Part shown: piece by piece, positions 11,575 to 27,347 of the stretch
Layout: every line of letters begins with the position of its first letter
Numbering within the stretch: the stretch's first letter is position 1
Assembly (NCBI GenBank): GCA_964006375.1
Contig: OZ023265.1
Location: 119,068,944 to 119,132,943, forward strand
Source of the DNA: Tillus elongatus
Lineage: Eukaryota > Arthropoda > Insecta > Coleoptera > Cleridae
Direction of reading: 5' to 3'
DNA length: 64,000 nt
Notes under the pieces: generated by a model
The model's input: only the letters and a program-made list of their open reading frames with translations
Told to the model about the DNA's origin: nothing
Database searches by the model: none
Made by a program: the position numbers and the translations under genes

Positions 11575-14500
11575 GCAAATAAGTTATTTTGATAGACCAT
11601 GGTACATTGTTTCCACTATATAGGCTCTACCGGTTACCAAATTGATAACTGCTTGGGTTAGAGAGATATTTGATATTAAAAATATTTTTATGAAAATTCA
11701 CTTCCATAACGCACTTACTGCGTCCAGACTTCTTTCTAATTAACAATAATTAGACCTAGGTAATTTAAACGTAGTATTTCTATACCATACTGCTTGTCTT
11801 GTTATTGCTAATTTCGAGGCACCCTTTATAAAAGATAGATTTATGATAAATCATGTTAGGTAAAATGGAAGCTTAACGATTGTTGTCCTATTGTTTGTGA
11901 AACTGAAAAATAGCGATTGGTGTTATTATTGTAATGCATTTTATACATGATTGATGATCGTATCTTCATTAATATTGCAGGAACTGAATAAATTAAATGT
12001 TGTGCGTTTAGATACATGTACGGTAAGCTTTCATAACAATTTATGTAAAATATATTGTAATATTTTTAAGAAGCTTTAGATCAGAAGTAAATTGTATGCT
12101 AAGTTATGTAGTTGATCAATAATTTATATCTCTAATGTCTTTAGAATAGCGTGGACTCCCACAACCTAGCAAAGTGAAAATATTTTAGTTATACGTGCCA
12201 CGTCATCTTTTCTTTTTGATAAATGTATTTAAAAATATATAATCAAAGTTACCTTTATAACTTTTTCGCTACATCTTTTTTAAAGCGCTTACTTGTCATT
12301 GACACTAGAGAGTATCTGAATACCAGAGTAAGATATCTATAGGACTTTGTTGTAAAATATATTATCAAGTGTTATTATCTTCTACAAGGTAAATAAGCTT
12401 TTTTGCTATTGTCATAAAATAAGTTTTTTTTTCCACTAGAGGAATCTTCTCCAGGCTTTCATAACTAGTAACTGGTGGTGCCATTTGTGGGAATTTTCAT
12501 TTATTAAGAGTTAACCACTTTGACGCTTTACAAAGAGTGATGCAAACTGGATCATAACCTATACATAGCTGTGAAAATCTCTCCTTAGAAAGACATTCTC
12601 ATGAAATCAACTTAGGGTTCATGACTTGAGCACAAAGAAAATATTTGTAGTCCTGTACCCATAAACTTCTGAAACGTTATATTATTCGAGTCTTAACGAA
12701 AAAATTTAAATTTTGAAGTCAACCCTCATTTATCCCCCACCCTTGAAGCGAACTTACCCAAAAACAAGTCGAAGCGTTACTCTGTTGGGCTCTAACTGCA
12801 TATAAAATTTGAAGATGATCTCCCAATTTGTTCGAAAGTTATTGCGCCTACTAACAGATAGAAGTACAAGCCAACAGACCGACCGACCGACAGAGCTGCA
12901 GACCGATCGTTTTAACGTTGAATCGATTTCACCCAAAAACAATCCGAACCGTTTATTTGTCAGGTACTAACTGTTCACCAAGTTTGAAGACGGTATCTCA
13001 ATTCATTCTAAAGTTATCATGGCTAGAAACAGACAGACATACAGACCGACAGACCGACACACCGACGGACTGACAGACCAATATGATGTCTATAAATATA
13101 TCTATGCATGACAGTCAAGTACTCTGTCTGCCAGGCATTGGACTTTAACCACTAAGTCGTTTCAACGCATGTCCTTCAGATTTTATTTTAATTTGAAGAA
13201 ACACCAAATTTTGTAAACCAAGTTACTTAAAATTCAAAATATATGTTCATTTACACCATTTATATCAACACGTAAAATCTTATTCCAGTAACTTTCAAAA
13301 ACTTTTTTGTATATTTTTCGGGGGAAAAATGTCCGTTATAGCTGATTTACGAACTCGTTCGCGGTCTTAATACAACAAATAGATGAGAGAACTAAAAAAT
13401 TACTCAACCGATTCGAAATAAGCTTGGCACATATCTTTATTGTATTGAGAGAGAGAACGGGTTCGTAAATCAGCTATAACGGAAATTTTTCTCCCCAAAA
13501 ATATACAATTTTTTTTTACAAACGCTATATTTTTGAAAGTATTAGAGTAACTAGAATGAGATTTTACATGTTGCTATAAATGGTGTAAATAAACCTGTTG
13601 TGACTTCTAAGTAATTTGGTTTACAAAATTTGGCGTTTCTTCAAATTAAAATAAAATCTGAGAGACATGCGTCGAAACGACTTAGTGGTTAAAGTCCAAT
13701 GCCTGGCAGACAGAGTAGTTAACTGTCATGTGTAGATTGATTCATACACATCATATTGGTCTGTCGCTCTGCCGCTTTGCCAGTTTGTCGGCCTGTCGGT
13801 CTGTCGCTCTGTCAGTCTGTCGGCTTGTTGGTCTGTCAGTTTGTTGGTCTGTATGTCTGGCTGTTTGTAGCCATGATAACTTTAGAAGGAATTGAGATAT
13901 CGCCTTCAAATTTGGTATACAGTTAGTACCAGACAAATAAACTGTTAGGATCGTTTTTGGATTAAATCGCTTCAACGTTAAAATTGAGAAAAAAGTCTGA
14001 AAACATATATAAAACTTGACTTTGGCACGAATTTTTTTTGGCTGTCGGTCTATTGGTCTGTCGGTCTGTCGGCTTGTACGCCTGCCTTTTAGTAGGCGCC
14101 ATAACTTACGAACGAATTGAGGGATCATCTTCAAGTTTTGTATACAGTTAGCGCCTGTCAAAGTAACGCTTAGAATTGTTTTTGGGTAAGATAGCTTCAG
14201 GGATAGGCGATAAATGAGGAGTGATTTGGTAACAATTGACATTTTTTCGTTAAAACTCGAGTAATATAACGTTTTAGAAGTTTATGGGTACAGGAATACA
14301 AATACTTTCTTTGTGCTGAAGTCATGAGCCCCAAGTTCATTTCATGAGAATATCTTTCTGAGGAGAGTAGATTATCACAGCTATGTGTAAGTTATGATTC
14401 AATTGCAGCACTATTTTTAAAGCGTGAAAGTTGTGAACTCTTAATAACCGAAAATTCCTTAAAATGGCACCACCCGTTACTAGTAATCAAACCCTGAAGA

Positions 14501-15235
14501 AGATTCCTCTAGTGGAAAAAAATGATTATTTCATGACAATAGCAAAAAAGCTTATTTACCTTCTAGAAGATAATAACAGTTGATAATATCTTTTACAACA
14601 AAGTCCGATAGGTATCCTACTCTTGTATTTAGATACGCTCTAGTGTCAATCACAAGTAAGCGTTTAAAAAAAGATGCAACAAAAAAATTAAAAAGGTAAC
14701 TTTAAATATATATTTTTTATTGCATCCATCTAAAAGAAAACATGACAACTTACTTCTGATCTAAAGCTTCTTTAAAATACTACAATATATTTTACATAAA
14801 CTATTCTGAAATCTTATCGTACATGTATCTAACGCACAACATTTAGTTTATTTAGTTCCTGCAATATCAATGAAAATACGATCATCAATCATGTATAAAG
14901 TGCATTACAATAATAACAGTCGCTATTTTCCAGTTTCACAAATAATAGGACAACAATCGATAAGCTTCCATTTTATCATAAATCTGTCTTTTATAAAGCG
15001 TGCCTCGAAATTAGTATCAACAAGGATAGCAGTTTGGTATAAAGATACTATGTTTAAATTACCTCACCTAGGTCTAATTATTGCTGATTAGAAAAAAGGA
15101 ATCTGGATGCAGCAAGTACGTTATGGAAATGAATTTTCCCAAAAATGTTTTTAATAGCAAATATGTGTCTCCAATCTGGTTACCGGTAGAGCCTATATAG
15201 TAGAAACATTGTACCATATTTTATCAAAATTATTT
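11575..15235. repeat. 3.66 kb imperfect palindrome (long inverted repeat)
   Basis: Left arm about 11575-13370, right arm about 13437-15235, spacer about 65 bp, centre near 13407. Paired landmarks: GGTACATTGTTTCC at 11601 with its complement ending 15215; TTGCAGGAACTGAATAAATT near 11978 with its complement near 14850; ACTAGAGGAATCTTCTCCAG near 12440 with its complement near 14500; GTCCGTTATAGCTGATTTAC at 13331 with its complement ending 13483. Mirror positions agree within a few bases along the arms, so indels are small or balanced. By eye the arms are about 80% identical. The inner arms contain the GTCTGTCG module also found at 10180-11115, and the outer parts carry dispersed core repeats. 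No credible ORF is present. An RNA through it could fold into a very long hairpin. An old foldback transposon or an inverted duplication are both possible. Confidence 0.85.
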
Positions 15236-15239
15236 ATTG

Positions 15240-15756
15240 TTTGAAAAAGTACAAAAATTTTCCGAAAATGAACTTAAAATCTTTCCGAAGAAACTGATTT
15301 CCTAGATTTCCTAGATTAGTAGCAAAATGAGTTATCGAAATTTGAAGGTTTTAATGAAAATTCGCTACCAAAACGCACTTACTGCATCTCGACTTTTTTT
15401 CTTATAAACATGCAACATATTTTGATAAAAATGCAAATAATGCAATAATATAAGGGTGTTCGAAAAATAAAATTGTAGGGATCACCAATGGTTTATAGGC
15501 CACCTGTGATTGTCAAGATATTTTTATAAGATGCAGCTCAAGACACCCTAAAATTAACGTATACAATTTTTTCTCGTATCTTGTATAATAACAATTATAT
15601 TGAGCTTTACCGTAGAAATGCGGAAATATCTGTAAACAGATAAAAACTGAAAGTAAACCCGGATATGGATTATAGGAGGCCTAGTTGGCGCTCATTTAAA
15701 GAACTCTTTTAGCGAATTTTTCGTAAAACGAAAAATTCACTAATGAGGAGATCCGT

Positions 15757-15759
<3 letters not shown>
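15240..15759 (+). repeat. Composite dispersed repeat, partial copy
   Basis: A core copy (TACCAAAACGCACTTACTGC) lies at 15357-15390. It is followed by GGATCACCAATGGTTTATAG, CCACCTGTGATTGTCAA, CAATTATATTGAGCTTTACC, CAGATAAAAACTGAAAGTAA and CCCGGATATGGATTATAGGA. The same order occurs at 35494-35920 (direct) and at 18780-19110 (inverted). It is cut off by the (TA)n at 15760. Confidence 0.7.

Positions 15760-15847
<88 letters not shown>
15760..15847. repeat. (TA)n microsatellite, left flank of the TIR element
   Basis: About 88 bp of pure TA ending exactly at the CCCAAGCAAC terminus. Confidence 0.98.
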
Positions 15848-19110
<3,263 letters not shown>

Positions 19111-19613
19111 ATTGATATCGTTCATGGTTTTTGAGTTGTTTCAGTTGTTTTGCAACTTTTCACGTTTTTGGCACATTCCACAAACACATATTACTAAATG
19201 TAAAAAGGCGTTTGTACCAATAGAGACCTAAACCCCATGGAAATGATCCCTTCAAAAAGATTTTTGTTTGTTTTACTCGTCAAAAAAATCGAGCTGTCGT
19301 ATACAGGCCCTCTCAAATACTGGCTGAATTTCAAGTTTTCGTAGAAATATTTTTACTGTTTCTGTAGAAATAATCTTTTGTAAACTTTTTGTCAAATGTT
19401 GTTTATTAATAATGAATGTTTAGTAAGTTATTGTAAATGAAAGTTATCCAATTTTTGTGAAAAATATAATATAGTGTAACATTACTGAAGGCAATTTTTT
19501 TGCAAAATTTGACTATCAGGATATTTCTTATCGGAATGAGAGAAATGCGGTTTATTATTTGAGTTTATCGGTCGGTTTGATACTTGATAGTACTACCGAA
19601 AATTAATTTCACA

Positions 19614-19908
19614 ATGGTGTATTTTGTAGAAGAAAGGGTTGAAATGATTACTCTTTTTTTCAAAAACGATGACTGTACCGCAAATTTGTTTAATGAACGA
19701 CATCCGGACAGACATGTTAACAGACAATACATTTTGGAGTTAGTTGCAAAGTTTTGACAAAGTGGTTCAGTAGCCAACAAAAAACGGGATCCCGAACGTG
19801 CATTTTCGGTTAGAAATGAGAGTACTGAGATTGAAGTTTTAGGACAAATTGCTGCAGACCCAACTTTGAGCACGAGAAAATTGGCACTGTTTCAAACATC
19901 AAAAACTC
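19614..19908 (+). mobile_element. Mariner-like transposase, N-terminal fragment
   Basis: The frame from the ATG at 19614 reads MVYFVEERVEMITLFFKNDD, then TANLFNERHPDRHVNRQYI and LELVAKF-stop-QSGSVANKKR. It continues past the stop to IAADPTLSTRKLA near 19885. This is the N-terminal DNA-binding helix-turn-helix half of mariner-like transposases (Y-T-x-E-E-R-x-E-M-I ... FNxxHPDR ... KFxxxGSV). One in-frame TGA stands where Gln or another residue would be. The copy is cut at 19909 by a dispersed core repeat, so the catalytic domain is missing. Confidence 0.7.
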
Positions 19909-19947
19909 GGGACGCAGCAAGTGCGTTATGGTAGTGAATTTTCATAA
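19909..19947 (+). repeat. Dispersed core repeat copy
   Basis: GGGACGCAGCAAGTGCGTTA, then TGGTAGTGAATTTTCATAA. Thirteen recognisable copies occur in the window, in both orientations. This one directly truncates the transposase fragment to its left. Confidence 0.7.
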
Positions 19948-20100
19948 GATTAAGATGTTTGATTTATAAAAAGAAAGGTGCTACCAAAGGGACAAATAAA
20001 ATACAAGATCTCTAGATAAATCTTTATAGTGGGTTAATTTAATAAAATAAACAAAATAAGTGACAATCGGGAATTTAATTTGTCTAAACAGCACAAAATG

Positions 20101-20102
<2 letters not shown>

Positions 20103-20167
<65 letters not shown>
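20103..20167. repeat. (TA)n microsatellite
   Basis: About 65 bp of pure TA. The following 220 bp hold no recognised feature. Confidence 0.98.
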
Positions 20168-20170
<3 letters not shown>

Positions 20171-20384
20171 AATTTGGTAAATTAGCAGTTTACCTCATGG
20201 AGGGTTTTGAGAATTTTTTTCCGAAACATGCTTAGGATTCTCCTAGGTGCATAACCCACAACAAACATTTCTTATAAACAACCTCTAAAAAAGTTACAGG
20301 ACCAGGAGTTGATAAGGGTGTAGGGCGAGGAAAAGGAACTGTAAATATGAGTGGAAAAGCGAAAAAAAAAAATAATTAAACCTA

Positions 20385-20440
20385 GTACCCTTTGGTTCTG
20401 AGGCACACGTTCTTACCCCTGGATCAACGAGGCTCTATAA
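20385..20440 (-). mobile_element. SINE head (tRNA-related), fragment
   Basis: In minus orientation it reads GAGCCTCGTTGATCCAGGGG, then TAAGAACGTGTGCCTCAGAA and CCAAAGGGTACTAGG. This is the tRNA-like head of the SINE at 26834. The body is not present. Confidence 0.6.
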
Positions 20441-21035
20441 AATTCTTATCTCTTAAAAATTTTTACTTTCGAAAAATATGTTAATATTTATAAAATGAAA
20501 TAGGGACTATTGGAAAACTTTATGCTAATCTTTATTCTAAATATGTAGTTTATGGATATTAACTTTTTTTTCTTCAGTTTACATTTTTTCCTGCACAAAA
20601 ATTTTAAGTTTAATATTTGCAATACTGTTTTCTTACTCAATGATGTAGAGTACACTCAGAATGGACATGCAAATGATATTACCCTTTATAGCAGCTAAAC
20701 AGTTTATTTGTGACACTAAACAAGCAACCAAAGTATTTTAAAATGCTTGAAATTATTTACTTGTATCTTTTTTTAACAACATGGATTTTGATTTTTTATT
20801 ATAGAAGAATATATAAACATATAAAATATTACACGAACAATTTTTAGTGAATTTTTATATATTACATATGCATTATATGGATTGTGTTACTTTGCCTACT
20901 ATGTCTAAAAAAATTTTTATGGCCTCAGCAGTCAATTATGCACAATATTCATCAGCAATTATACCACATGTTGTAATGAAATAAACAAAATATTGACATC
21001 CATAGAAAACAAATATAATGTATAAATTAAATATT
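20441..21035. other. No gene recognised; very AT-rich
   Basis: No ORF with a recognisable motif and no RNA gene is visible. The right end merges into a local tandem duplication. Confidence 0.4.
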
Positions 21036-21240
21036 TTTGAATTAAGAAAACAGATAGATCATTGCTACTAAATATTAAAAATGTTACCACATGATTTTCA
21101 GTTTTCTGTCGCATTATGTTTTTCAGAATAGGAAATATTTTTGATTTAAGAAAACAGATCATTGTTACTAACTATATAAAAGTGTTACCACATGATTTTC
21201 AGTTTTCTGTGGCAATATGGTTTTCAAATTAGGAAAATAT
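21036..21240. repeat. Local tandem duplication, period about 104 bp
   Basis: AAGAAAACAGATAGATCATT at 21044 recurs as AAGAAAACAGATCATTGTTA at 21148. Both units then contain GTTACCACATGATTTTCAGT followed by TTTCTGT. Confidence 0.75.
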
Positions 21241-21329
21241 ATGTTAAGATATAATTTATATTAAAGTCTGAATTTTGTATTTTCAAACCCTTGTCAAATG
21301 CACTACGTTGTATATGTATTTTTTTCTCC

Positions 21330-21845
21330 CTTAGGGGTCGTCTGCGTCATAGCACCGCAGCCTTTGGTTTATTGTGCATGCCCATTGTCTTTTCTACTTT
21401 ACACATTCCAAAAATCACTTCGCCTTGAACTAGTCTGCACAGTAATTGGCAAGCTGAATTTTTATATTGCCCTGTCTCCGGTCTAGACTCATCGTAGAGC
21501 AGTCTTTTGCGGTCCTGAGCTTTACACTCGCATAAGATGTGCTGGGCTGGTTCCTTCCCCTAGCGGGAGTGTCTGCACGCCAGGTCCCCCTGGAAGCGCC
21601 CCATTTTATGCAAGTGTTTCTTGACGGCCATGTGTACCGTCAAGAGTCTTGTGGTGTTTCTGAGCTGTCCTCTGCTAAGATTTAGCAGCTCCACAGCTCT
21701 CTTTAAATTGGATTTCTCAATTACTGACTTCCCATGTGTGAGCCCTGGTCTGCCCAGTACACCTGATGTTCGTTTCTGATCCAGGACTTAATGGACCCCT
21801 TGGCAAAGCTGTTTGTCACGCCTAGAAACTGTTCTGGTACCATAT
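21330..21845 (-). mobile_element. LINE 3' end, same family as 5540-10210
   Basis: Minus-strand reading gives THGKSVIEKSNLKRAVELLN, LSRGQLRNTTRLLTVHMAVK, KHLHKMGRFQGDLACR and AQHILCECKAQDRKR, running to RRRRPLRE-like residues at the 3' end. It aligns motif by motif with 31850-32370 and with 9740-10200. RT and RNase H are absent, consistent with 5' truncation. Stops and a frameshift are present. Confidence 0.7.
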
Positions 21846-21939
21846 GTGTATGTATGAGGAAATATTTTTCTGTGATCACTGTCGTATAATTTATCATATT
21901 AGCTATAACAGAAGCATTTGTAAGTTAGAAAATATTTTG

Positions 21940-22610
21940 AAACAGGTAGAAAAGTAAAACATTGGTACTAATTATAAAGAAACACTATAATCGGACTTCT
22001 AGTATTTTGTCATTTAATGCCTTTCAAAATTGAAACAGTTTTATTAAGCTTTGGGTTATATTCAGAGATATGATATATAGTGGTAAATTATTGCTAGCCA
22101 TTGTATACTTTGCAAAGTAGATTTAATTTCTATGTAATCATGGTTATCTGTGTAATCAGATATGTTAGAAGAGAAGCATTTATAAATTACTGCAAATACA
22201 ATTGGTTTTATAACATATGCTATAAAGGAATGCAAAAGTAAGTTCGGAAAAGGAAATTGGATTTCATCAGTAAATGTAAACATATTTTACAAGACAGAGG
22301 TAAACAAACTAGAGAAATGTTTCACTTCGAACTCCACAGAAACGATTTGTTTGAGATGGAATAGAAGATATCAATGAAGAAAATAGTTTGAACTAGGTAG
22401 AAAAACAAAATATTTGAGGTAATTATGGAACAAAAATATAACCTGATTTCTAGTGTTTTATCGATTAACACTTTTCAAAGTGTGAACATCTTATTAACTT
22501 TGAGTTACATCCAGAGACATTCCTCATAGCGCAAAATAATTTCCAGCCATTGCATACTTTGTGACCGCCCAAGTTGTTTATATAATCCCTCTCAGCTATA
22601 ACCTACCTAT
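21940..22610. repeat. Two diverged direct repeats of about 210 bp
   Basis: Unit 1 (about 21940-22145) and unit 2 (about 22393-22600) share in order AGGTAGAAAAxxAAAxxATT, TTTCTAGTxTTTT, CACTTTTCAAAxTxxGAAxA, TTATTAAxxTTTGxGTTA and CAGCCATTGxATACTTTG. No coding frame is conserved between them. Confidence 0.65.
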
Positions 22611-22659
22611 TAAACTTCAAACACAACCAACGTTATAATCTATTGGAAATATAGAGTAA

Positions 22660-24650
22660 AGTTACCGGTATTCGAGGTGGCCGGCAGCCTTTAGACAGTG
22701 GAGACGGCCGTGGGTTCCTTAAACACGATGTTAAGATAAAGGGGGCGCCACTTGATTGTTTTACACCCAGTACCGGATATTAAAGTAAGATGTTATCACA
22801 CAATACCTCTCCTTAATCACCTGCAATCCAACTATAATCAAGAACTCGCTGAACTGCACTGGTAGCTGTACCTAAAACCAACCTGGGAGATACGTCGGAC
22901 GTCAAACCCGTGACAAAAACTCTGCAGGACTGGATATTAAAATGTTGTAACTTACATTATCCTAAAAGAGGAAAGTACCCGTGGGTGCATGTAAGTGGCA
23001 TAAATATGCAACCATTAGATCCTCCTAAATAATATATGACACATACACATAAACTTATGCTCGCTTGTCCGATATCCCAGGACTAATATAGCAGCAAATA
23101 CACACTAGTTAAAACAGTATCACTGATTCGGGGATGAGAGAGTAAATGCAGACTAAATATAACACAAAGTACAAAAAAGAAATATAATAACATTCTGGTG
23201 TATTAAAAACACAATCAGATACTATAATAGGTCACACAATGAGTCAACGATGAATATATACACCTTCAAATATTAGGGCAAGCAAACTGAGAGTCATCTA
23301 AGCTACCGTAACCAATCTGGTTAACAAAATATCCTACGCTGTAACTAATTGTATGGTTTCCAGTTATAAAAAACTACTATCAATTATATGGATATCAATG
23401 ACAAGACAAGCTGTATAATTAGTTAGCAAAAAGTATCACTACATTAAAATCAAGAAGCTACCACAAAACGTGTATATGTGTAGTTCACATACGCTTTAAA
23501 AATATCAGTATTAAGATCCTATATCTAGCTCAAATAATATTATCACTCTGTATAGTATGTGAAGCAAGCTGTACACCTTGGTAAAAATATCCTAATAATT
23601 ACTGAGTCACCTACGCAAAATTCTGACCAATTATATCAATGTAAGCTTCAGACAGCTCAAATAATAAACATGAAGCATTGCAAACTCTCAAGATACCTTT
23701 ATCTGTCTGTTAATAGCAACGTAATCTACTAATCACCCTAATGACCAGTCAAAAGGAAGCTATTATATTCATAAATGCCGTTAAAAGGGTCAAAAGTAAT
23801 ATGTCTTTTATAAGCATACAGGCTACAACTTATCTGAACCATAAACTCTATATCCTGCCTTGGATCTCTCGGTTGACATTCGACTGTCTGGAAGTACAAC
23901 TATGACAATCGATTACCACTACGACCTGCAAATGAATCCAAAGATGGTCTCCTTACCATACCATGCTTGTGACTCTGTACCATACGTAATTGGACCATTA
24001 ATTTAAAACCAGAGACAATGAAATACACACCATAAAACATCCAGAGGCTACCCAACAATAGAAATTGCCTCTATTTACACAACACTAGATATTGCCAAAC
24101 ACCACGCCGCTTTAGGTGAAAGCAAGGACTTCAATTGCCTAACACTACATCCCTGTAAAATGCGAAACATCGGATATAGAGATATAAAAAAATAAATTCG
24201 CAAGTCTACATTACCTCTTGTTGGGGGTTATCGTGCCTCGATTTAATTAGACACTACTGATGTCGAGTGAGTCCTGTATAGGTTACCTGTTAACTCAACC
24301 TATTGTAGTCCAGCAAAGCGGCTATTCCATGCAATCTATGTAGGATATCTCTCAATTTCTTACAGTTATCTCAATTATGCGAATAAAAGCAAAGAAATGA
24401 ATTTTCTTGTACGGCAACACGTTGAATTTTAAACATCGCAAGTGACAAGTGACAGCATGATCGTACCTTGTTGCCAGACATCAATTGAACGTGATTCTTA
24501 CGATTCTATCTACGGACCTCGAGCCTATGCAACCAACCACATATCAACGAATACCATGCCGTTCGAAACTCTCCCAGCATGCGTATACTATTCCAGCCCA
24601 AGCCACTAACAGAGAAAATTATATCTTACATCCCCGTCTTCAATTATACT
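22660..24650. other. Unexplained non-coding island, less AT-rich, no (TA)n
   Basis: This 2 kb is visibly less AT-rich than its surroundings, has no (TA)n tract, and contains no ORF of 60 codons in any frame. Short motifs recur (AGCTCAAATAAT at about 23527 and 23650; AGTATCACT at two or more sites), which hints at an old, diverged repeat of roughly 120 bp. I recognise no TE domain, tRNA or rRNA. It could be a non-autonomous element, a decayed satellite, or unique non-coding DNA. Confidence 0.4.
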
Positions 24651-24678
24651 TAAGAAAATAAAAAAAAAGTTGTAAATT

Positions 24679-24758
24679 ACAAATACGTTTTAATTTAAAA
24701 TATGATACGGATTTGGTAACAAATACGTTTTAATTTAAAATATGATACGGATTTGGTA
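24679..24758. repeat. Perfect 40-bp tandem duplication
   Basis: The 40 bases starting ACAAATACGTTTTAATTTAA at 24679 are repeated exactly from 24719. This points to a recent local event. Confidence 0.95.
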
Positions 24759-25019
24759 ATTCAAAATGTTTGGTTATTGTACCGCGATTATTGTTTGAAT
24801 TATGTCATTAATAATTTTTAAAAAAATATGTTAGGTCCATATGTTTTCATACTAACATAATTTTTATTATATCTGACAACCCTGCTTATTTATATTTAAC
24901 TACCGTTGTCTGGCTTCCACGACTTTACATTTTTCGGGTCTAAAGTAATAAAAAACACATTAATACTCTAACTATCCTTGTCAACGTTGCATGTGCGAAA
25001 TGCCTATGCAATTCAAACT

Positions 25020-25675
<656 letters not shown>

Positions 25676-26705
25676 AACTATACAGCGAATATTGGTCGAC
25701 GGCTGGAGTTTTGTGAAGTTATGACTGCACGAATAGCTGATAACGGGAACTTTGTGTTCAATATCAGTTTTTCAGACGAGTGTACGTTTTTATTAAACTC
25801 TACAGTCAATCGTCATAATTGTCGTTATTGGGCAGATAATAATCCCAAATATTTTCACGAAGTCCACACTCAAACTCCACAGAAATTGAGTGTCTGGACT
25901 GGCTTTTTTGGACACCGTTTAATCGGACCAGTTTTTCTTGATGGCAATTTGAGTGGCGAAACGTATTTGGAATTATTAGAAGATATCGCTATCAAGAAAA
26001 TCAACTAGTCTTTCAACAGGATGGAGCTCCTCCGCATTTTTCACAAAGTGTTAGGGAGGTTTTGAACAGAGAGTTTCCAGAGCAATGGATTGGGCGTAGA
26101 GGTGCTATTGAGTGGCCCCCTAGATCACCGAATTTAACTCCTTTAGACTTTTTTCTATGGAGCCATTTAAAGAGTAGAATTTACGCAACACTACCGGAGT
26201 CTCTGGAAAAATTACGATGACGCATTGTTGAAGAATGCCGTCTAATAACTCCACAAATGCTCCAGAATGTCAGAGCTCGTTTTGAACGAAATTTGTACTT
26301 TTGTATGGAAGCTGGTGGTCAACAATCTGAACACTTACTTAGCTCAATAAACATTTTTGAAGGTTTGGTTTTGTTTTTTAGTTTTTTTTAACGAAAAATT
26401 GACTAAATAGTCCATTTCTTATCATAATGAATGAAATACGTTCTTGCAACTCCAACTGTGAATAATTTTTAAACGAGTTGATAAAACTTACAAAAAAATT
26501 AGTGTTCTGAATTTAGAAAAGAAAGAGCTTTCAAATTATGTAACACTTGACCCATGTTCCCTATTTAAAATATAAGGGTTGTTATCACCACCCTTAAGGG
26601 GTTGATGTGACTAAGTTGAGTTTTATGTTAAAACATGTCCCCCTCAATATACAAATTAACGTGTTTCAGCGTTTCTTAAAAAAGATATTCCTCTGGACGC
26701 AAATC

Positions 26706-26707
<2 letters not shown>
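25676..26707 (+). mobile_element. Mariner-like (D-D spacing 41) transposon copy A, catalytic half plus 3' end
   Basis: From about 25683 the frame reads YTANIGRRLEFCEVMTARIA, then ISFSDECTFLLNSTVNRHNC (first Asp in FSDE) and GFFGHRLIGPVFLDGNLSGE. After a frameshift near 26000 it reads VFQQDGAPPHFSQSVREVLN (second Asp), WIGRRGAIEWPPRSPNLTPL and DFFLWS (third Asp). There are 41 residues between the second and third Asp by my count, matching the DD41D type. One CGA-to-TGA stop is inferred near 26218, because the copy at 40083-40734 keeps Arg there. A C-terminal GGQQSEHLL block follows. The 3' non-coding region ends GGACGCAAATCGG directly against (TA)n. The N-terminus is absent. Confidence 0.75.

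Positions 26708-26781
<74 letters not shown>
26708..26781. repeat. (TA)n microsatellite at the 3' end of transposon copy A
   Basis: About 74 bp of TA starting at the transposon terminus. Confidence 0.98.
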
Positions 26782-26785
<4 letters not shown>

Positions 26786-26833
26786 AATCCAAATATACAT
26801 TAAAATCATATGCTATTATAACTTTTAACAATA

Positions 26834-27347
26834 GAGCCTCGGTGGTTCAGTGGTAAGAACGTTTGCCTCTGAACCAAAGGGTACTGAGTTCGATGCCAGG
26901 ACTCTTCTTTCATTTTTTCAGTACATACTGTACAATTAACATCTACGGAGATTGTGGCATTTTATTTGAGCAAGTTGAGTGGCTGCACGTTCCGCCCTTC
27001 TGAGAGGGCGTAAAGCCGACGATCCCGTGTCTATGCGATGTTGGGCAAGTCAAAGATCCATAGCCTCCTTACAGAAAGACAGGGGTTCGGCAAAAAATAA
27101 CAGAAAATAACAAAGCTTTGGTAGTAAAATTTGGTACGTAAGTTTACGTTATAAATAATAAACTATATACCAAATTTTAGATCTATATCTTACAAGAAAA
27201 AAGTTATAAGCATTTTGATGAAAAAATTGTTTGGTTCCAGATCATTTCTATCAAAATTTCCACGATAGTGAGGTGAAACTGCTCACTGGCGTCGGTGATT
27301 GATCATAGTAGAAGAAATAGACAGCCTTTAAACAAACAAAACACACG
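26834..27347 (+). mobile_element. tRNA-derived SINE, complete head, body and (AC)-rich tail, interrupted by another repeat
   Basis: The head reads GCCTCGGTGGTTCAGTGGTA (A-box-like), AGAACGTTTGCCTCTGAACC and GAGTTCGATGCC (B-box-like). The body includes ATTAACATCTACGGAGATTG, GCACGTTCCGCCCTTCTGAG and CCTCCTTACAGAAAGACAGG. The tail includes GATAGTGAGGTGAAACTGCT, then AACAAACAAAACACACGC. About 27094-27249 is an insertion of the composite dispersed repeat (AAATTTGGTACGTAAGTTTA and neighbours), absent from the copy at 37180. Other copies lie at 20385, 34040, 37180, 39487 and 63031. Confidence 0.75.

Noticed and set aside
13100..13750. tRNA-like segments (CTTAGTGGTTAAAGTCCAAT and its inverse) in the palindrome arms
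   Set aside because: An A-box-like stretch is present but no B-box or cloverleaf could be drawn, so no tRNA gene was called.
10300..14090. GTCTGTCG runs considered as a CRISPR-like array
   Set aside because: They are short degenerate tetra- or octamer repeats without unique spacers, in eukaryotic DNA.
13751..14242. 163-codon open frame on the minus strand within the palindrome
   Set aside because: It is built from the GTCTGTCG module read as RQTDRQTD. The mirror arm and the third copy at 10180 do not keep the frame, so it is a by-product of the repeat.
23865..23900. Faint likeness to the start of 5.8S rRNA (GGATCTCTCGGTTGACATTC)
   Set aside because: Only a dozen or so positions agree, no flanking rRNA sequence follows, and chance is sufficient.
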